From contig JASJPK010000101.1 of NCBI GenBank assembly GCA_031426735.1, positions 1 to 42,173 on the forward strand: a stretch of 42,173 nt of DNA. Reading direction: 5' to 3'. Below the pieces are notes generated by a model that saw only the letters and a list, made by a program, of their open reading frames with translations, was not told the DNA's origin and did not search any database. The translations under genes and the position numbers were made by a program. The stretch is from PFJX01 sp031426735. Lineage in GTDB: Bacteria > Pseudomonadota > Gammaproteobacteria > Burkholderiales > Thiobacillaceae. Numbering within the stretch: position 1 is the stretch's first letter; every line of letters starts with the position of its first letter. Below, in pieces: positions 1-9,671 of the stretch.

Positions 1-39
1 TAGTGGGTTTGGGTGACAACCGGATAAGCAGGGCCGGGC

Positions 40-2208
40 TCATGTGGGCAATGCGCATTCTTCAGAGGCCAGCCACTGTTCGAACTGATTCACGGCCAGC
101 GGACGACTGATCAGGTAACCCTGGGCCCGGCTGCAGCCGATTTGCTTCAGGTAAGCGAGTTGGGATTCTGTCTCCACACCTTCCGCCACCGTGATGAGAT
201 CCATGTGAGTGGCCAGCGTGATGATGGCCTGGGTGATGGCGGCATCCTGCACGTCGTTCGGCAAGCCGCTGACGAAGGCGCGATCCACTTTCAGGCGCTG
301 GATGGGTAGCCGTTTGAGATAGGCCAGGGAAGAAAAACCGGTGCCGAAGTCGTCGATGGCCAGGACCACGCCAAGATCGCGCAATTGCTGCAACACGCCC
401 TGGCTGGCCGCGTCCATGACGCAGCTCTCGGTCACCTCCAGTTCCAGGTGTTGCGGCGCCAGACCGGTTTCCGCCAGCGTGGCGCCGACCAGCGCCAGCA
501 TGTCGGCGCGCTGCACCTGCACGCCAGAGACGTTCACCGCCACGTATTCGAGCGCCAGACCTGCATCCAGCCAGCGCCGCATCTGCGCACAGGCCTGCCG
601 CAACACCTGTTCCCCGAGTGGCACGATCAGCCCGGTGGTCTCGGCCAGGGCGATGAAATTTGCCGGCGGAATCAAGCCTGCCAACGGATGTTGCCAACGC
701 ACCAGCGCCTCGACGCCGACGATGCGGCCGCTCGCCAGATCGATCTGAGGTTGGTAATGCAGCACCAGTTCATGTTTCTCGATGGCGCGGCGCAAGTCCG
801 CTTCCAATGCAAGACGCTCCGCAGCCTGCTGCGTCATGGCCGGGGTATAGAAGCGGAAGCAGTCGCGGCCCTCCCGTTTGGCGCGGAACAGGGCGGCGTC
901 GGCATGGGCAAGCAGGCTGTCGGCATTGCTGCCGTCGGCGGGAAACACGGCGATGCCGATACTGGCGGTGAGGAACAACTCCTTGCCGTCGACCACGCAG
1001 GGTGTGCGCAGGGCGCGGTTCAGCTTGTCGGCGAGAACGCCGGCATCGCGCTCACGCGTGAGGTCTTCCATGACCACCAGGAGCTCGTCGCCGCCCAGAC
1101 GCGCCAGCATGTCCTCTTCCCGCACCAGCATCTGCAGACGCTGGGCCGCATCCTGCAGCAGCAGGTCGCCGCTGGGATGGCCGAGAACCTCGTTGATCCG
1201 CTTGAAGTCGTCCAGATCCAGCACCAGCAAGGCCAGTCGCCCGTCATGGCGGCGCGCTCGGGCGATGGCATCGGCAATGCGCAGGCCGGCGAACTGGCGG
1301 TTGGGCAGGCTGGTGAGGGAATCGTAAAAGGCCAGGTCGTGGATGCGCGCCTCGGCCGCCTTCTGTTCTGTGATGTCGGAAAAGCAGCCGAGGTAGTGCT
1401 GCAAGCGCCCGTCTGCCGCCTTGACGGCAGTGATGGAAAGCCATTCCGGGTAGATTTCGCCGCTTTTGCGCCGATTCCAGATTTCGCCTTGCCAGTGCCC
1501 TTCCAGTTCCAGGGTTTCACGCATGCGGCGATAGAAGGCGGCATCGTGGCGGCCGGACTGAAGTAGCAAGGGCGTCTTGCCCAGCACATCCTCGGGCAAA
1601 TAGCCGGTGACCCGCGTGAACGACGGATTGACGCGCAAGATGCGCGCAGCCGGGTCGGTAATCATCATGCCTTCCCACGCATCGAAGGCGATGGCGGACA
1701 GACCCAGTTCGTGCTCCGCCGCCTTGCGCTCCGAGATATCGCTCAGACTGCCGGCCAGTTGCACGGGTTGACCTTCCTGACTCGCGCTGACGCCGCCGCG
1801 CATTTCCAGCCAGCGCCAAGTGCCGTTCCCGCTTGCCAGACGCAGTTCCACCTGAAACGGCTGGCCGGTGAGCGCCTTGAGGGTGATGGCATGGACGACA
1901 GCATGTCGTTCCAGCGGATGGATCAATTCGGTCAAACCCTGCCAGTCCAATGCATCGTCGTCCGGCTTCTGACCGGTCAGTGTGCAGGCATGCCGATCCC
2001 ACACCATGGTTCCGGATGTGAAGTCCCAGATCCAGAGTCCGTTGCCGCTGGCAATCAGGGCATCGCGATAGAACTCGGCAGCGGGTTGCACGTCCTGCTC
2101 GTAAGCGATGGGCAGGCGCGATCCAGGAATAATCTGCCGCAACAAGTGGCACTCCGAATCCGGCCTTGCCTCAGACTGGCTTTGCCTCAGCGCATATAGC
2201 TGTCCCAT
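40..2208 (-). CDS. PAS-PAS-GGDEF-EAL cyclic-di-GMP turnover protein
   Basis: Predicted bifunctional c-di-GMP enzyme of about 722 residues. Two PAS domains (roughly residues 45-165 and 170-285) precede a GGDEF domain with an intact-looking GGDEL active site (about 372-376) and an upstream RxxD inhibitory I-site (REED). An EAL domain follows, with EALVRW (about 500), NVSG, ELEVTES, DDFGTGFSS, KVDRAFV and EGVET, so both diguanylate cyclase and phosphodiesterase signatures are present. No membrane segment is evident, so it is probably cytosolic and gated through its PAS domains by a redox or small-molecule cue (inference). I chose the ATG at 2208 over an in-frame GTG at 2220 because a GGTGGGTG stretch lies just upstream of it. 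It faces the same way as the chemoreceptor behind it and is separated from it by about 130 bp of unremarkable sequence. Confidence 0.93.
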   Translation of the reverse strand: MGQLYALRQSQSEARPDSECHLLRQIIPGSRLPIAYEQDVQPAAEFYRDALIASGNGLWIWDFTSGTMVWDRHACTLTGQKPDDDALDWQGLTELIHPLERHAVVHAITLKALTGQPFQVELRLASGNGTWRWLEMRGGVSASQEGQPVQLAGSLSDISERKAAEHELGLSAIAFDAWEGMMITDPAARILRVNPSFTRVTGYLPEDVLGKTPLLLQSGRHDAAFYRRMRETLELEGHWQGEIWNRRKSGEIYPEWLSITAVKAADGRLQHYLGCFSDITEQKAAEARIHDLAFYDSLTSLPNRQFAGLRIADAIARARRHDGRLALLVLDLDDFKRINEVLGHPSGDLLLQDAAQRLQMLVREEDMLARLGGDELLVVMEDLTRERDAGVLADKLNRALRTPCVVDGKELFLTASIGIAVFPADGSNADSLLAHADAALFRAKREGRDCFRFYTPAMTQQAAERLALEADLRRAIEKHELVLHYQPQIDLASGRIVGVEALVRWQHPLAGLIPPANFIALAETTGLIVPLGEQVLRQACAQMRRWLDAGLALEYVAVNVSGVQVQRADMLALVGATLAETGLAPQHLELEVTESCVMDAASQGVLQQLRDLGVVLAIDDFGTGFSSLAYLKRLPIQRLKVDRAFVSGLPNDVQDAAITQAIITLATHMDLITVAEGVETESQLAYLKQIGCSRAQGYLISRPLAVNQFEQWLASEECALPT

Positions 2209-2342
2209 ATGATCACCCACCCCACGCTGGCTTCAAGAAATCCAGCGGATGGTGCGTCAATTGCACCGGGCAATGTATGCCTTTAGATATAAACACTATG
2301 CCGTAAGCACCTTGCAGCAACCTCTCGGGGTAGCACTTGACC

Positions 2343-3947
2343 TCACTGCAATGCCCGTTCCATGTGCCTGACCAGTTCGCGCAACTCGCGCGAGGTGTCG
2401 CGCAACTGTATGGCTGCATCGCCCAGCGTGGTGACCGTGGCATGGTTGGATTCGACCGAGGTGGCAATGGATTCCATACCGCGCGCCACTTCCCGGGAAG
2501 CCATGGATTGTTGTCTGAGCATGTCGGTAATCTCGTTGGACAAGCGAGTCGACGTCTCACTTGCCTCGGTGATGCAGGCAAGACTGCTGGTGCTGTTTTC
2601 GATGTGGGATGAACTATCCGAGACAACTTCGCTGGCTGAGTTCATGGTCTGCATCGCCATTTGCGCATGTCCGGCTACTTCCGCCACCGTGACGCCAATC
2701 TCCGTGGTGCATTTGGCAGTACGTTCCGCCAGTTTGCGTACCTCGTCCGCCACCACGGCAAAACCGCGTCCCTGCTCGCCGGCGCGTGCCGCTTCGATGG
2801 CGGCGTTGAGCGCCAGCAGGTTGGTCTGATCGGCGATCTCCTTGATCAAGCGGGCGAAGCCGTCGATGCGGGCGATAGCCGCATGCACCTCGGAAATTTG
2901 AAGGCGGCACCCATCCACCACAGCCACAACTTTTCGATGGCTGTTCGCCCCGTCGTTCATGGTCTGCATGCCATTGCGAGCGGCAACATCGGTCTGCTGT
3001 GCCGCCTGCAGACCCAGTCCGGTATTGGCGCTGACCTCGTCGATGGTCACGCTCATCTGCTCCATCGCGGCTGCGATCTGCGCGACCCGGTCGTTCTGCT
3101 CGGAGGAACTGCATGTCAATGCGTGCATCGCCCGGTCCAGTTCCTCTGAGTGGTTTTTAACCGCATTGGCCGAGATCAGCACGTCGGCGAACATGGCACG
3201 CAGATGGATACGCATGGCCTCCAGCTGCAAAAACAGCGCCTGGGTGGCGCTGCCGACGCCAATGATGCGACGGTCCAGATTGCCTTGCTGCAAGCCGCCG
3301 ATGGCAACGCTCAAGTGGCCCAAGGGACGCAGAATGTCCCGCTGCACAAAGCGACCAAGACTGAGCATGCCGAGACACCCCAGAGTGGAGAGTGTCCAGC
3401 CGAGGGCGGCGTACTCCCCCTGCGCATCCAGCACTTTGCCGGCGACGATGGCGCCGACGATGGCAGCGACGGCGGCCCAGATGCGCGGAGTCAACAGCGC
3501 AATGGGCGGTGGCTGGCGGGTTGCGGGAAAGCCCGTCGCCTTTGCGTTTACTCGCTGGTACAGAGCCTGTACCTGAAGTACTTCCTGGCGATCCGGCGCG
3601 TTACGCACCGACATGTAGCCGACTGTGTCGCCGTCTTGCAGCAAGGGTGTGACGAATGCCTCCACCCAGTAGAAGTCACCATTCTTCGCCCGATTCTTCA
3701 CCAGACCCCGCCAAGGGTGGCCCGCTTGCAAAGTACGCCAGAGATCGGCGAATGCCTCGACTGGCATATCCGGGTGACGCACGATGTTGTGGCTCGCCCC
3801 GATCAGCTCCGACCGCTCGAAACCGCTGATAGCCACGAAAGATTCGTTGGCATAGGTGATGCGGCCTTTCAGGTCAGTCTTGGTGACGATAGGTTTGCCC
3901 GGTTCGAGCATGCGCTCGACCTGGGTCACCGGTTGGTTGTCTTTCAT
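2343..3947 (-). CDS. Aer-like PAS methyl-accepting chemotaxis protein
   Basis: Chemoreceptor of 534 residues. The N-terminal PAS domain (about 10-120) resembles Aer energy-taxis sensors, which read cellular redox through bound FAD. Hydrophobic segments around residues 145-195 form a membrane hairpin. A HAMP-like linker follows, then a cytoplasmic signalling domain with the conserved hairpin tip EQGRGFAVVADEVRKLAER. There is no periplasmic ligand domain, which fits an internal redox sensor. The start at 3947 is preferred because GGGGGAGA sits five to ten bases upstream; an in-frame start 22 codons earlier lacks this. By family it would talk to CheW and CheA encoded elsewhere. The 168-bp gap to the divergent regulator at 4116 presumably holds both promoters. 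Confidence 0.93.
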   Translation of the reverse strand: MKDNQPVTQVERMLEPGKPIVTKTDLKGRITYANESFVAISGFERSELIGASHNIVRHPDMPVEAFADLWRTLQAGHPWRGLVKNRAKNGDFYWVEAFVTPLLQDGDTVGYMSVRNAPDRQEVLQVQALYQRVNAKATGFPATRQPPPIALLTPRIWAAVAAIVGAIVAGKVLDAQGEYAALGWTLSTLGCLGMLSLGRFVQRDILRPLGHLSVAIGGLQQGNLDRRIIGVGSATQALFLQLEAMRIHLRAMFADVLISANAVKNHSEELDRAMHALTCSSSEQNDRVAQIAAAMEQMSVTIDEVSANTGLGLQAAQQTDVAARNGMQTMNDGANSHRKVVAVVDGCRLQISEVHAAIARIDGFARLIKEIADQTNLLALNAAIEAARAGEQGRGFAVVADEVRKLAERTAKCTTEIGVTVAEVAGHAQMAMQTMNSASEVVSDSSSHIENSTSSLACITEASETSTRLSNEITDMLRQQSMASREVARGMESIATSVESNHATVTTLGDAAIQLRDTSRELRELVRHMERALQ

Positions 3948-4115
3948 GTTCTCCCCCAAGAATTGTCCGGCAGCCTGCTGCCGCCAGTGCGACGCATGCT
4001 GTGGCGAGGCCACCGATTGAAGTAAGCTTTAGTGGAATAAATGAATGCCTTAAGCGCCTTGTACTGCGCCATATCCATGCACGATCCCTTACCGTAGCGG
4101 CTTCACCCCCAACCC

Positions 4116-4922
4116 ATGCCACAAGAATCCATCTCCAAAACCGTCCAACGCATCCTGATCATCGATGATCAGATGGAGTCGATAGCCCTGCTGCTTTCGT
4201 ACCTCCAGGGCCACCGCATGGATATCCTGATCGCTCTCGATGGCGACGATGGGTTGCACAAGGCCATGCAAGGCCTGCCGGACTTGATCCTGCTGGACGT
4301 GACGATGCCGGGCAAGGATGGGTTCACGGTGTGCCGCGAGTTGAAGGCGACGCCACGGACAGCGGCCATTCCGGTGATATTTCTCTCCGCCAACGACACG
4401 GTGGCGCACAAGCTGGATGGATTCGCGGCGGGGGGAGTGGATTACATCGGCAAGCCGTTCAGCGCCGAAGAGGTGCTGGCCCGGGTCTACGTCCACCTCC
4501 GGCAACAGCAGCATATGGCGCGACTGCAGGCCATGGTTGCCCGCGATGCGCGGCACGACAGCGGCGGCGAACGAGAAGACGACCTGGTGGCCGAAACCAT
4601 CGCCCTGTTGCGAAAGCATCTGGCCGAATGGCCGGGCATGGAGGAACTGGCGCGCCAGATGGGCAGCAATGAAAAGAAACTGACCGAATTGTTCCGCGTG
4701 CGCTTCGGCATGACCGTGTACGAATATCTGGTCGAACTGCGCCTGGAAACCGCGCGCCAGCAACTGGAGAACACGCGCTTGCAGGTGCAATTGATAGCCG
4801 ACCGGGCCGGCTATCGCAACGCCAGCGATTTCTCCCGCGCCTTTCGACGTCGTTACGGCATCGGGCCGCGGCAATACCGGCAAGCGTCCATCCTGACCGC
4901 AGCCCAGGTTACCGCGCCTTGA
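4116..4922 (+). CDS. Response regulator with AraC-type DNA-binding domain
   Basis: 268-residue two-component regulator. The receiver domain (about 12-128) has the acidic pair D17/D18, phosphoacceptor D61 in LLDVTMPG, the LSAND switch region and the GKPF lysine. A C-terminal AraC/XylS helix-turn-helix domain (about 165-260) ends in the typical GYRNASDFSRAFRRRYGIGP recognition segment. AraC output domains are uncommon among Gram-negative response regulators. The stop codon overlaps the TTG start of the downstream hybrid kinase (TTGA, 4919-4922), so the two are almost certainly a cognate pair made by coupled translation. The signal is unknown. Confidence 0.93.
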   Translation: MPQESISKTVQRILIIDDQMESIALLLSYLQGHRMDILIALDGDDGLHKAMQGLPDLILLDVTMPGKDGFTVCRELKATPRTAAIPVIFLSANDTVAHKLDGFAAGGVDYIGKPFSAEEVLARVYVHLRQQQHMARLQAMVARDARHDSGGEREDDLVAETIALLRKHLAEWPGMEELARQMGSNEKKLTELFRVRFGMTVYEYLVELRLETARQQLENTRLQVQLIADRAGYRNASDFSRAFRRRYGIGPRQYRQASILTAAQVTAP

Positions 4923-7900
4923 CCCTGTCCCCGACAACCTGGCTGCGTCGTCTGAACAGCACGACAGCGCAATGGCTGGCGCTCGGCCTGGTCATGGCGT
5001 TGATGGGCATCGCCACCGGACTGGATGTCTACTTCGACTTCAAACACCATCGCAAAGTGACGCTGGAGCGCCTGGCCAGCCGCACCCAGTTCGTCGAAGC
5101 CACGGTCGAGCAACAACTGGAAACCATTCACCTGTCGCTGGGCAATCTGCAAGGCGCCGCCCTGCAACTGGGTAACGCGGCCAGCCGTGCCGACATGAAC
5201 CGGCGCCTGGCCGATCTGGCCGCCACCCTGCGCGGGGTGCGCACGCTGCTGATTCAGGATGCCGCCGGCAACATCGTCAGTTCGAACCGCAGCGAGATCA
5301 TCGGCGGCAATTTCAGGCACCGCGCCTATTTCCAGCAGCCCTTCACCCATCCCGATCCGGCGCGCCTGTATCTGTCGCCTCCGTTCCGTACGGTACTGGG
5401 CGTGTATTCCATCAATGCTTCCCGGGCCGTGGTCACCCCGGCCGGGCAGTTTGCCGGGGTGGTCAGCGCCACACTGGATCCGGCCTATTTCCACCAGCTC
5501 TTGCAGGCCGGCCGCTATGCCGACGACATGCATATCGTGCTGGCGCATGGCGACGGTTCCATCCTTCTGTCCTTGCCGGACAACGCCGCGCCGCCGCCCG
5601 GGACGATCATGGCGGCAGCGATCGGTTTCGGTCAGCAACGCGGCGAGCCGCCAGCCCCTTCGCTGTTGACGCCGCCCCGGATTGAGAGCACGCCACAACG
5701 CACCACGGCCATCGCCAAGGCGCGGATCGCATCCATGCTGCCGGACAAGTCCCTGCTGGTATTGATCAGCCGCGACCGGAACAGAATCGACAGCGATGGC
5801 GTCTACAGCGGCGTCATTCGCGCCTGGACCTACGCGCTGCTGCTTCTGATCACCCTGCCGGGCATGTTCCTGATCCAGCGCTGGCGACGAATCATCGAAG
5901 CCGAACGCGCCAGCCAGCGGCAAGCCCTGCAGGACAGCGAACGCTTCCTGCGCACCATTACCGAACACATCCCCGGCCTAGTCGGTTACTGGACGCATGA
6001 GCTACGGTGCGCCTTCGCCAATGCGGCCTATATGGAATGGTTCGGCCAGAAACCGGAACAGATGCTGGGCGTACACATTCGCGATCTGCTCGGCGAGGAA
6101 CTGTTCCGCAAGAACGAGCCGTTCATCCGCGGCGCCCTGGCCGGCGAAGTGCAATGCTTCGAGCGCACCCTGATCAAGGCGGACGGCAGCACCGGCTACA
6201 CCTGGGCGCAATACATTCCCGACGTGGCCGACGGGGTCGTGCAGGGCTTCCTGGTGCTGGTGTCCGACATCACCCCGGTGAAACAGGCCCAGCTCGCGCT
6301 GGAGCAGTCCAATAGCGAATTGCAGGCGGAAGTCGCGGTACGTCTGCATGTGGAACGACAACTGGCCGCCCGCACCGCCGACCTGACCAAGGCCCAGGCC
6401 ATCGCCCGCCTTGGCAGCTGGAATCTGGACATTCCCGGCGACCGCCTGAGCTGGTCGGAAGAAACCTACCGTATCTTCGGCTTGATGCCGGGGACAGTCT
6501 TGCAGCTATCCACCTTCGCCAACTTCATCCATCCAGAGGACAGGGACCAGGTCATGGCAGCCTGGAATGCCGCATTGGCAGGTGAACCCTACGACATCGA
6601 GCACCGCATCCTGGTTGGCGGCGAGGTCAAGTGGGTGCGCGAAATCGGCAAAATCGAATTCGACGCCATTGGCCAGCCAGTCAAAGCGCAAGGCGCGGTG
6701 CAGGACATCAGCCAGCGTCGGCAAGCGGAAACCGCGCTGCGCGAGAGCGAAGCGACTCTGCGCGCCTTCTACGAGAGCAGTACCGCTGCCATGGGTATCG
6801 TCGAATTGGGTGACAACGACGTCCTGCACGTCTACGACAACCCGGCCGCCTGCTGCTTGTTCTGTGTCGCGCCAGGCTATACCACTGGGCGCTGGGCCAG
6901 CGACCTGGGTTCGCCGCCGCAGGTCATTGCCGCCTGGATCGAGCGTTACCGCGAATGCGCCCAATTGGGCAGCCCGGTCGGCTATGAATTGGCCCATGAA
7001 TTCCCCGACCGGCCCACCTTCTGGCTCGACATCACGGTGGCGCCGCTGCCACCCGGCCCGTCCGGCCGTCCCCGCTTCTGCTACGTCTGCCTGGACGTCA
7101 CCGAACTGAAACGTATCCAGGCCGAACTGCAGCGTGCCAACTCCGATCTGATGCTGCGAACCCAACAGGCCGAGCAGGCCAGTGCCGCCAAGACGCGTTT
7201 CCTTGCCAGCGTCAGCCATGAACTGCGTACCCCGATGCACACCATCCTGGGCTATCTCGGACTGCTGCGCCGCGACGTGTCGGGCAAAGTCGCGGCACAA
7301 GCGCAGGAGTGGCTGGCCATCGCCGAGCAAAGCGGCATGCAACTCCTGCGGCTGATCGATGATCTGCTGGAATTCAACCAATGGACGGACTGGGAAGCGC
7401 AACTGCAACCGGAACCCATCGCGTTGCGCGAAGTGGCACGTCAGATGCGCTCCATGGGCAGCATCCTGGCCGAGAAACAGGGCAATCGCTTTCAGCTGGA
7501 CTACGCCGAGGACCTGCCCCGCGCAGTCTGGGTGGATGAACAGCGCCTGCTGCAGGTGTTGCAGAATCTGGTGGCGAATGCGTGTAAATACACCCGTGCC
7601 GGCAGCGTCGTATTGCGACTGGCCTGCAACCCGGCCGCCGCCAGTGTCGGCACATGCCGCATCGATTTTTCCGTGTGCGATAGCGGTGCCGGCATCGCAG
7701 CGGAAGAACAGATCCATCTGTTCGACCCGTTCGTGCGCGGCATGGCCAGCCAGGGACAACCGGGCCTGGGGCTCGGCCTTGCCATCGCGCGGCAATGGGT
7801 TACCGCCATGGGCGGCGATATCCAGGTGGCAAGCGCGCTCGGACAGGGCAGCTGTTTCTCCTTCACACTGGAATTACGCTTGGCCAGCCATGCCGAATTG

Positions 7901-8548
7901 ACCGCGGCGGGGGACGACGACTTCCACTTGTCCTCCCCCCCTGCGAGCCGCACCGTGCTGGTGGTGGACGATATTGCCGACAACCGCATGCTGTTACGCG
8001 ACCTGTGCGAACAATGGAGTTGCGACGTGGTGGAGGCCGCGGATGGCGAAGCTGCCGTGTCCGCCTGCATGGCGGCCAACCCAGCCATCGACATGGTCCT
8101 GGTGGATCAGTTCATGCCCGTGGCGGACGGCTGGGCGTTCCTGCGCCGAGTGCGCACGACACCGACGCTGGCCCATCTGCCCGTGGCGCTGGTCTCAGCC
8201 TCGCCGGCACAACGGCCGCGGAATTTCCCGCCGGAAATGGATTTCGATCTGATCCTGGGCAAACCCTTGAATGAAACGGCCCTGGCCCGCTTTCTGCGCC
8301 TGCAGCCTGGCGCCACGCCGGCGCTGCCGGTGAATGCTTCCACCTCCTGCCGGGTGAACTTGAACGCCGAGGACATGGCCGCTTTCCAGGACATGGTCGG
8401 CCTGGGACGTGTCGTGGCGCTCGCTGCATGGGCCAATGAACTGGCAGCGCGCGACGCTGACCAGACCAGCTTTGCCGAGCATGTGAGCGAACTTTGTCGC
8501 AGCGCGAATCTGGCGGCCCTGGTGAAGTTGGCGCGATTGCGCGAGTGA
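4919..8548 (+). CDS. Hybrid sensor histidine kinase (Cache-like, PAS x3, HisKA, HATPase, REC)
   Basis: 1209-residue membrane sensor kinase. It begins with a TM helix (about 17-35), a periplasmic Cache-like sensor region (about 40-290) and a second TM helix (about 300-320). Three PAS regions follow (about 340-455, 490-610, 620-735). The dimerisation domain has SVSHELRTP with phosphorylatable H767. The ATPase domain shows NLVANACKYT, DSGAGIA and GLGLGLAIA. The receiver domain has D1063 in VDQFMP, and a short tail ends the protein. The TTG start overlaps the preceding regulator's stop; the next in-frame ATG (4994) would remove the first TM helix, so TTG is preferred. The receiver implies a phosphorelay or self-control before the signal reaches the AraC-type partner; no Hpt domain is obvious. 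Confidence 0.93.
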   Translation: MTLSPTTWLRRLNSTTAQWLALGLVMALMGIATGLDVYFDFKHHRKVTLERLASRTQFVEATVEQQLETIHLSLGNLQGAALQLGNAASRADMNRRLADLAATLRGVRTLLIQDAAGNIVSSNRSEIIGGNFRHRAYFQQPFTHPDPARLYLSPPFRTVLGVYSINASRAVVTPAGQFAGVVSATLDPAYFHQLLQAGRYADDMHIVLAHGDGSILLSLPDNAAPPPGTIMAAAIGFGQQRGEPPAPSLLTPPRIESTPQRTTAIAKARIASMLPDKSLLVLISRDRNRIDSDGVYSGVIRAWTYALLLLITLPGMFLIQRWRRIIEAERASQRQALQDSERFLRTITEHIPGLVGYWTHELRCAFANAAYMEWFGQKPEQMLGVHIRDLLGEELFRKNEPFIRGALAGEVQCFERTLIKADGSTGYTWAQYIPDVADGVVQGFLVLVSDITPVKQAQLALEQSNSELQAEVAVRLHVERQLAARTADLTKAQAIARLGSWNLDIPGDRLSWSEETYRIFGLMPGTVLQLSTFANFIHPEDRDQVMAAWNAALAGEPYDIEHRILVGGEVKWVREIGKIEFDAIGQPVKAQGAVQDISQRRQAETALRESEATLRAFYESSTAAMGIVELGDNDVLHVYDNPAACCLFCVAPGYTTGRWASDLGSPPQVIAAWIERYRECAQLGSPVGYELAHEFPDRPTFWLDITVAPLPPGPSGRPRFCYVCLDVTELKRIQAELQRANSDLMLRTQQAEQASAAKTRFLASVSHELRTPMHTILGYLGLLRRDVSGKVAAQAQEWLAIAEQSGMQLLRLIDDLLEFNQWTDWEAQLQPEPIALREVARQMRSMGSILAEKQGNRFQLDYAEDLPRAVWVDEQRLLQVLQNLVANACKYTRAGSVVLRLACNPAAASVGTCRIDFSVCDSGAGIAAEEQIHLFDPFVRGMASQGQPGLGLGLAIARQWVTAMGGDIQVASALGQGSCFSFTLELRLASHAELTAAGDDDFHLSSPPASRTVLVVDDIADNRMLLRDLCEQWSCDVVEAADGEAAVSACMAANPAIDMVLVDQFMPVADGWAFLRRVRTTPTLAHLPVALVSASPAQRPRNFPPEMDFDLILGKPLNETALARFLRLQPGATPALPVNASTSCRVNLNAEDMAAFQDMVGLGRVVALAAWANELAARDADQTSFAEHVSELCRSANLAALVKLARLRE

Positions 8549-8552
8549 GCGT

Positions 8553-9013
8553 GGGATGGTGCAATGCGCTGCGCTTATTGCACCCTACGGTTCTACGCCC
8601 CACGTAGGAGCGCCTTCCTAGGCGCGATTGCTCCGCATGTCAAAGCGAGCGTAGCCCGGATGGAACCCCATGGAATCCGGGGGGTTGGGCCGCAAACCCT
8701 TGGGATGGTGCAATGCGCTACGCTTATTGCACCCTACGGTTCTACGCCCCACGTAGGAGCGCCTTCCAAGGCGCGATTGCTCCGCGTATCAAAGCGAGCG
8801 TAGCCCGGTTGGAACCCCATGGAATCCGGGGGTTTGAGCCGCAAACCCGCGCGTTGTTTATCGTGGGTGCACCACAGTTCCCCCATACCGTGACTGCGTG
8901 CGATGGTGCAATGCGCTGCGCTTATTGCACCCTACGGTTCTACGCCCCACGTAGGAGCGCCTTCCAAGGCGCGATTGCTCCGCGTGTCAAAGCGAGCGTA
9001 GCCCGGTTGGAAC
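8553..9013. repeat. Three copies of a compound intergenic repeat; no gene
   Basis: The 475-bp gap 8549-9023 holds no credible gene. It consists of three near-identical units beginning at 8555, 8704 and 8902. Each contains a short palindrome built on GGTGCAATGCGCT and its partner, a GTAGGAGCGCCTT/AAGGCGCG hairpin, and (copies 1 and 2) a GTAGCCCGG...AATCCGGGG palindrome. Copies 1 and 2 are 149 bp apart; copies 2 and 3 are 198 bp apart owing to extra sequence. Copy 3 is cut off before the narL stop codon. The same GTAGCCCGG element recurs at 27123-27154. This looks like a REP/BIME-type array, possibly also ending transcription of both the kinase and narL, which converge here. Confidence 0.85.
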
Positions 9014-9023
9014 ATCGCGGATT

Positions 9024-9671
9024 TCAGCGTTTCTTCTCCACCGCCCACACCGCCGCTTCCACCCGCGAGCGCAGGTTCAGCTTGCGCAGCAGGTGTTTGA
9101 CGTGGACCTTGACGGTGCCGTCGGCGATATTGAGTTCGCGCGCGATCAGTTTGTTGCTCTTGCCGAGCGCGATCTGCTCCAGGATGCGGCCTTCCTGTTC
9201 GGTCAGGCCGGCCTGGGCCGGGTCTTTCGGCTTGCCGTCTTCGCGCAGGGAATGGGCGAGCAGGCGCGTCAGGCGTTGGGTCAGGGTGACCTGGCCGGCG
9301 GCGGCGTCCTTCAACTTGGCGAACAGGTCTTCCGGTTCCATTTCCTTGAGCAGATAGCCGTCGGCACCGGCCCGCAGCGCGCCGATCAGATCGCCCTCTT
9401 CATCGGACACGGTGAGCATGACGACGCGGCTGTCGAGACCCGAGGCCTTGATCGCCTTGAGCACTTCGATGCCGTTCATCTCCTTCATGTTGAGGTCGAG
9501 CAGGATCATGTCCGGTTGCAGGTTCTGCGCCAGTTCCAGCCCATCGCGACCGTTCGATGCCTCGCCGACGACTTCGAAATCGCCGGTCATGTTGACCAAT
9601 TGCAGAATGGCCTTGCGGAACAGGGGATGGTCGTCGATGACCAACAGGCGTTGCGCGGTGTCGGAGTTCAT
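9024..9671 (-). CDS. narL: Nitrate/nitrite response regulator NarL
   Basis: 215-residue NarL-family regulator. The receiver has D13/D14 and phosphoacceptor D59 in MILLDLNMKEMNG, the same position as in E. coli NarL. A C-terminal LuxR-type helix-turn-helix (LTEQEGRILEQIALGKSNKLIARELNIADGTVKVHVKHLL in three pieces) binds DNA. By family it is phosphorylated by NarX in the presence of nitrate or nitrite and binds TACYYMT heptamers. A 7-2-7 pair of such heptamers lies in the narX-narK1 intergenic region (11764-11779). Its ATG overlaps the narX stop (ATGA, 9668-9671), so sensor and regulator are translationally coupled. Confidence 0.97.
   Translation of the reverse strand: MNSDTAQRLLVIDDHPLFRKAILQLVNMTGDFEVVGEASNGRDGLELAQNLQPDMILLDLNMKEMNGIEVLKAIKASGLDSRVVMLTVSDEEGDLIGALRAGADGYLLKEMEPEDLFAKLKDAAAGQVTLTQRLTRLLAHSLREDGKPKDPAQAGLTEQEGRILEQIALGKSNKLIARELNIADGTVKVHVKHLLRKLNLRSRVEAAVWAVEKKR

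Noticed and set aside
8564..8803. Small proteins encoded by the repeat units
   Set aside because: The frames exist only because the repeat lacks stops in one phase; each merely repeats the translated element and has no ribosome site.
8553..9013. CRISPR array
   Set aside because: Only three long (over 100 bp) copies at unequal distances, made of palindromes, with no short unique spacers and no cas genes.
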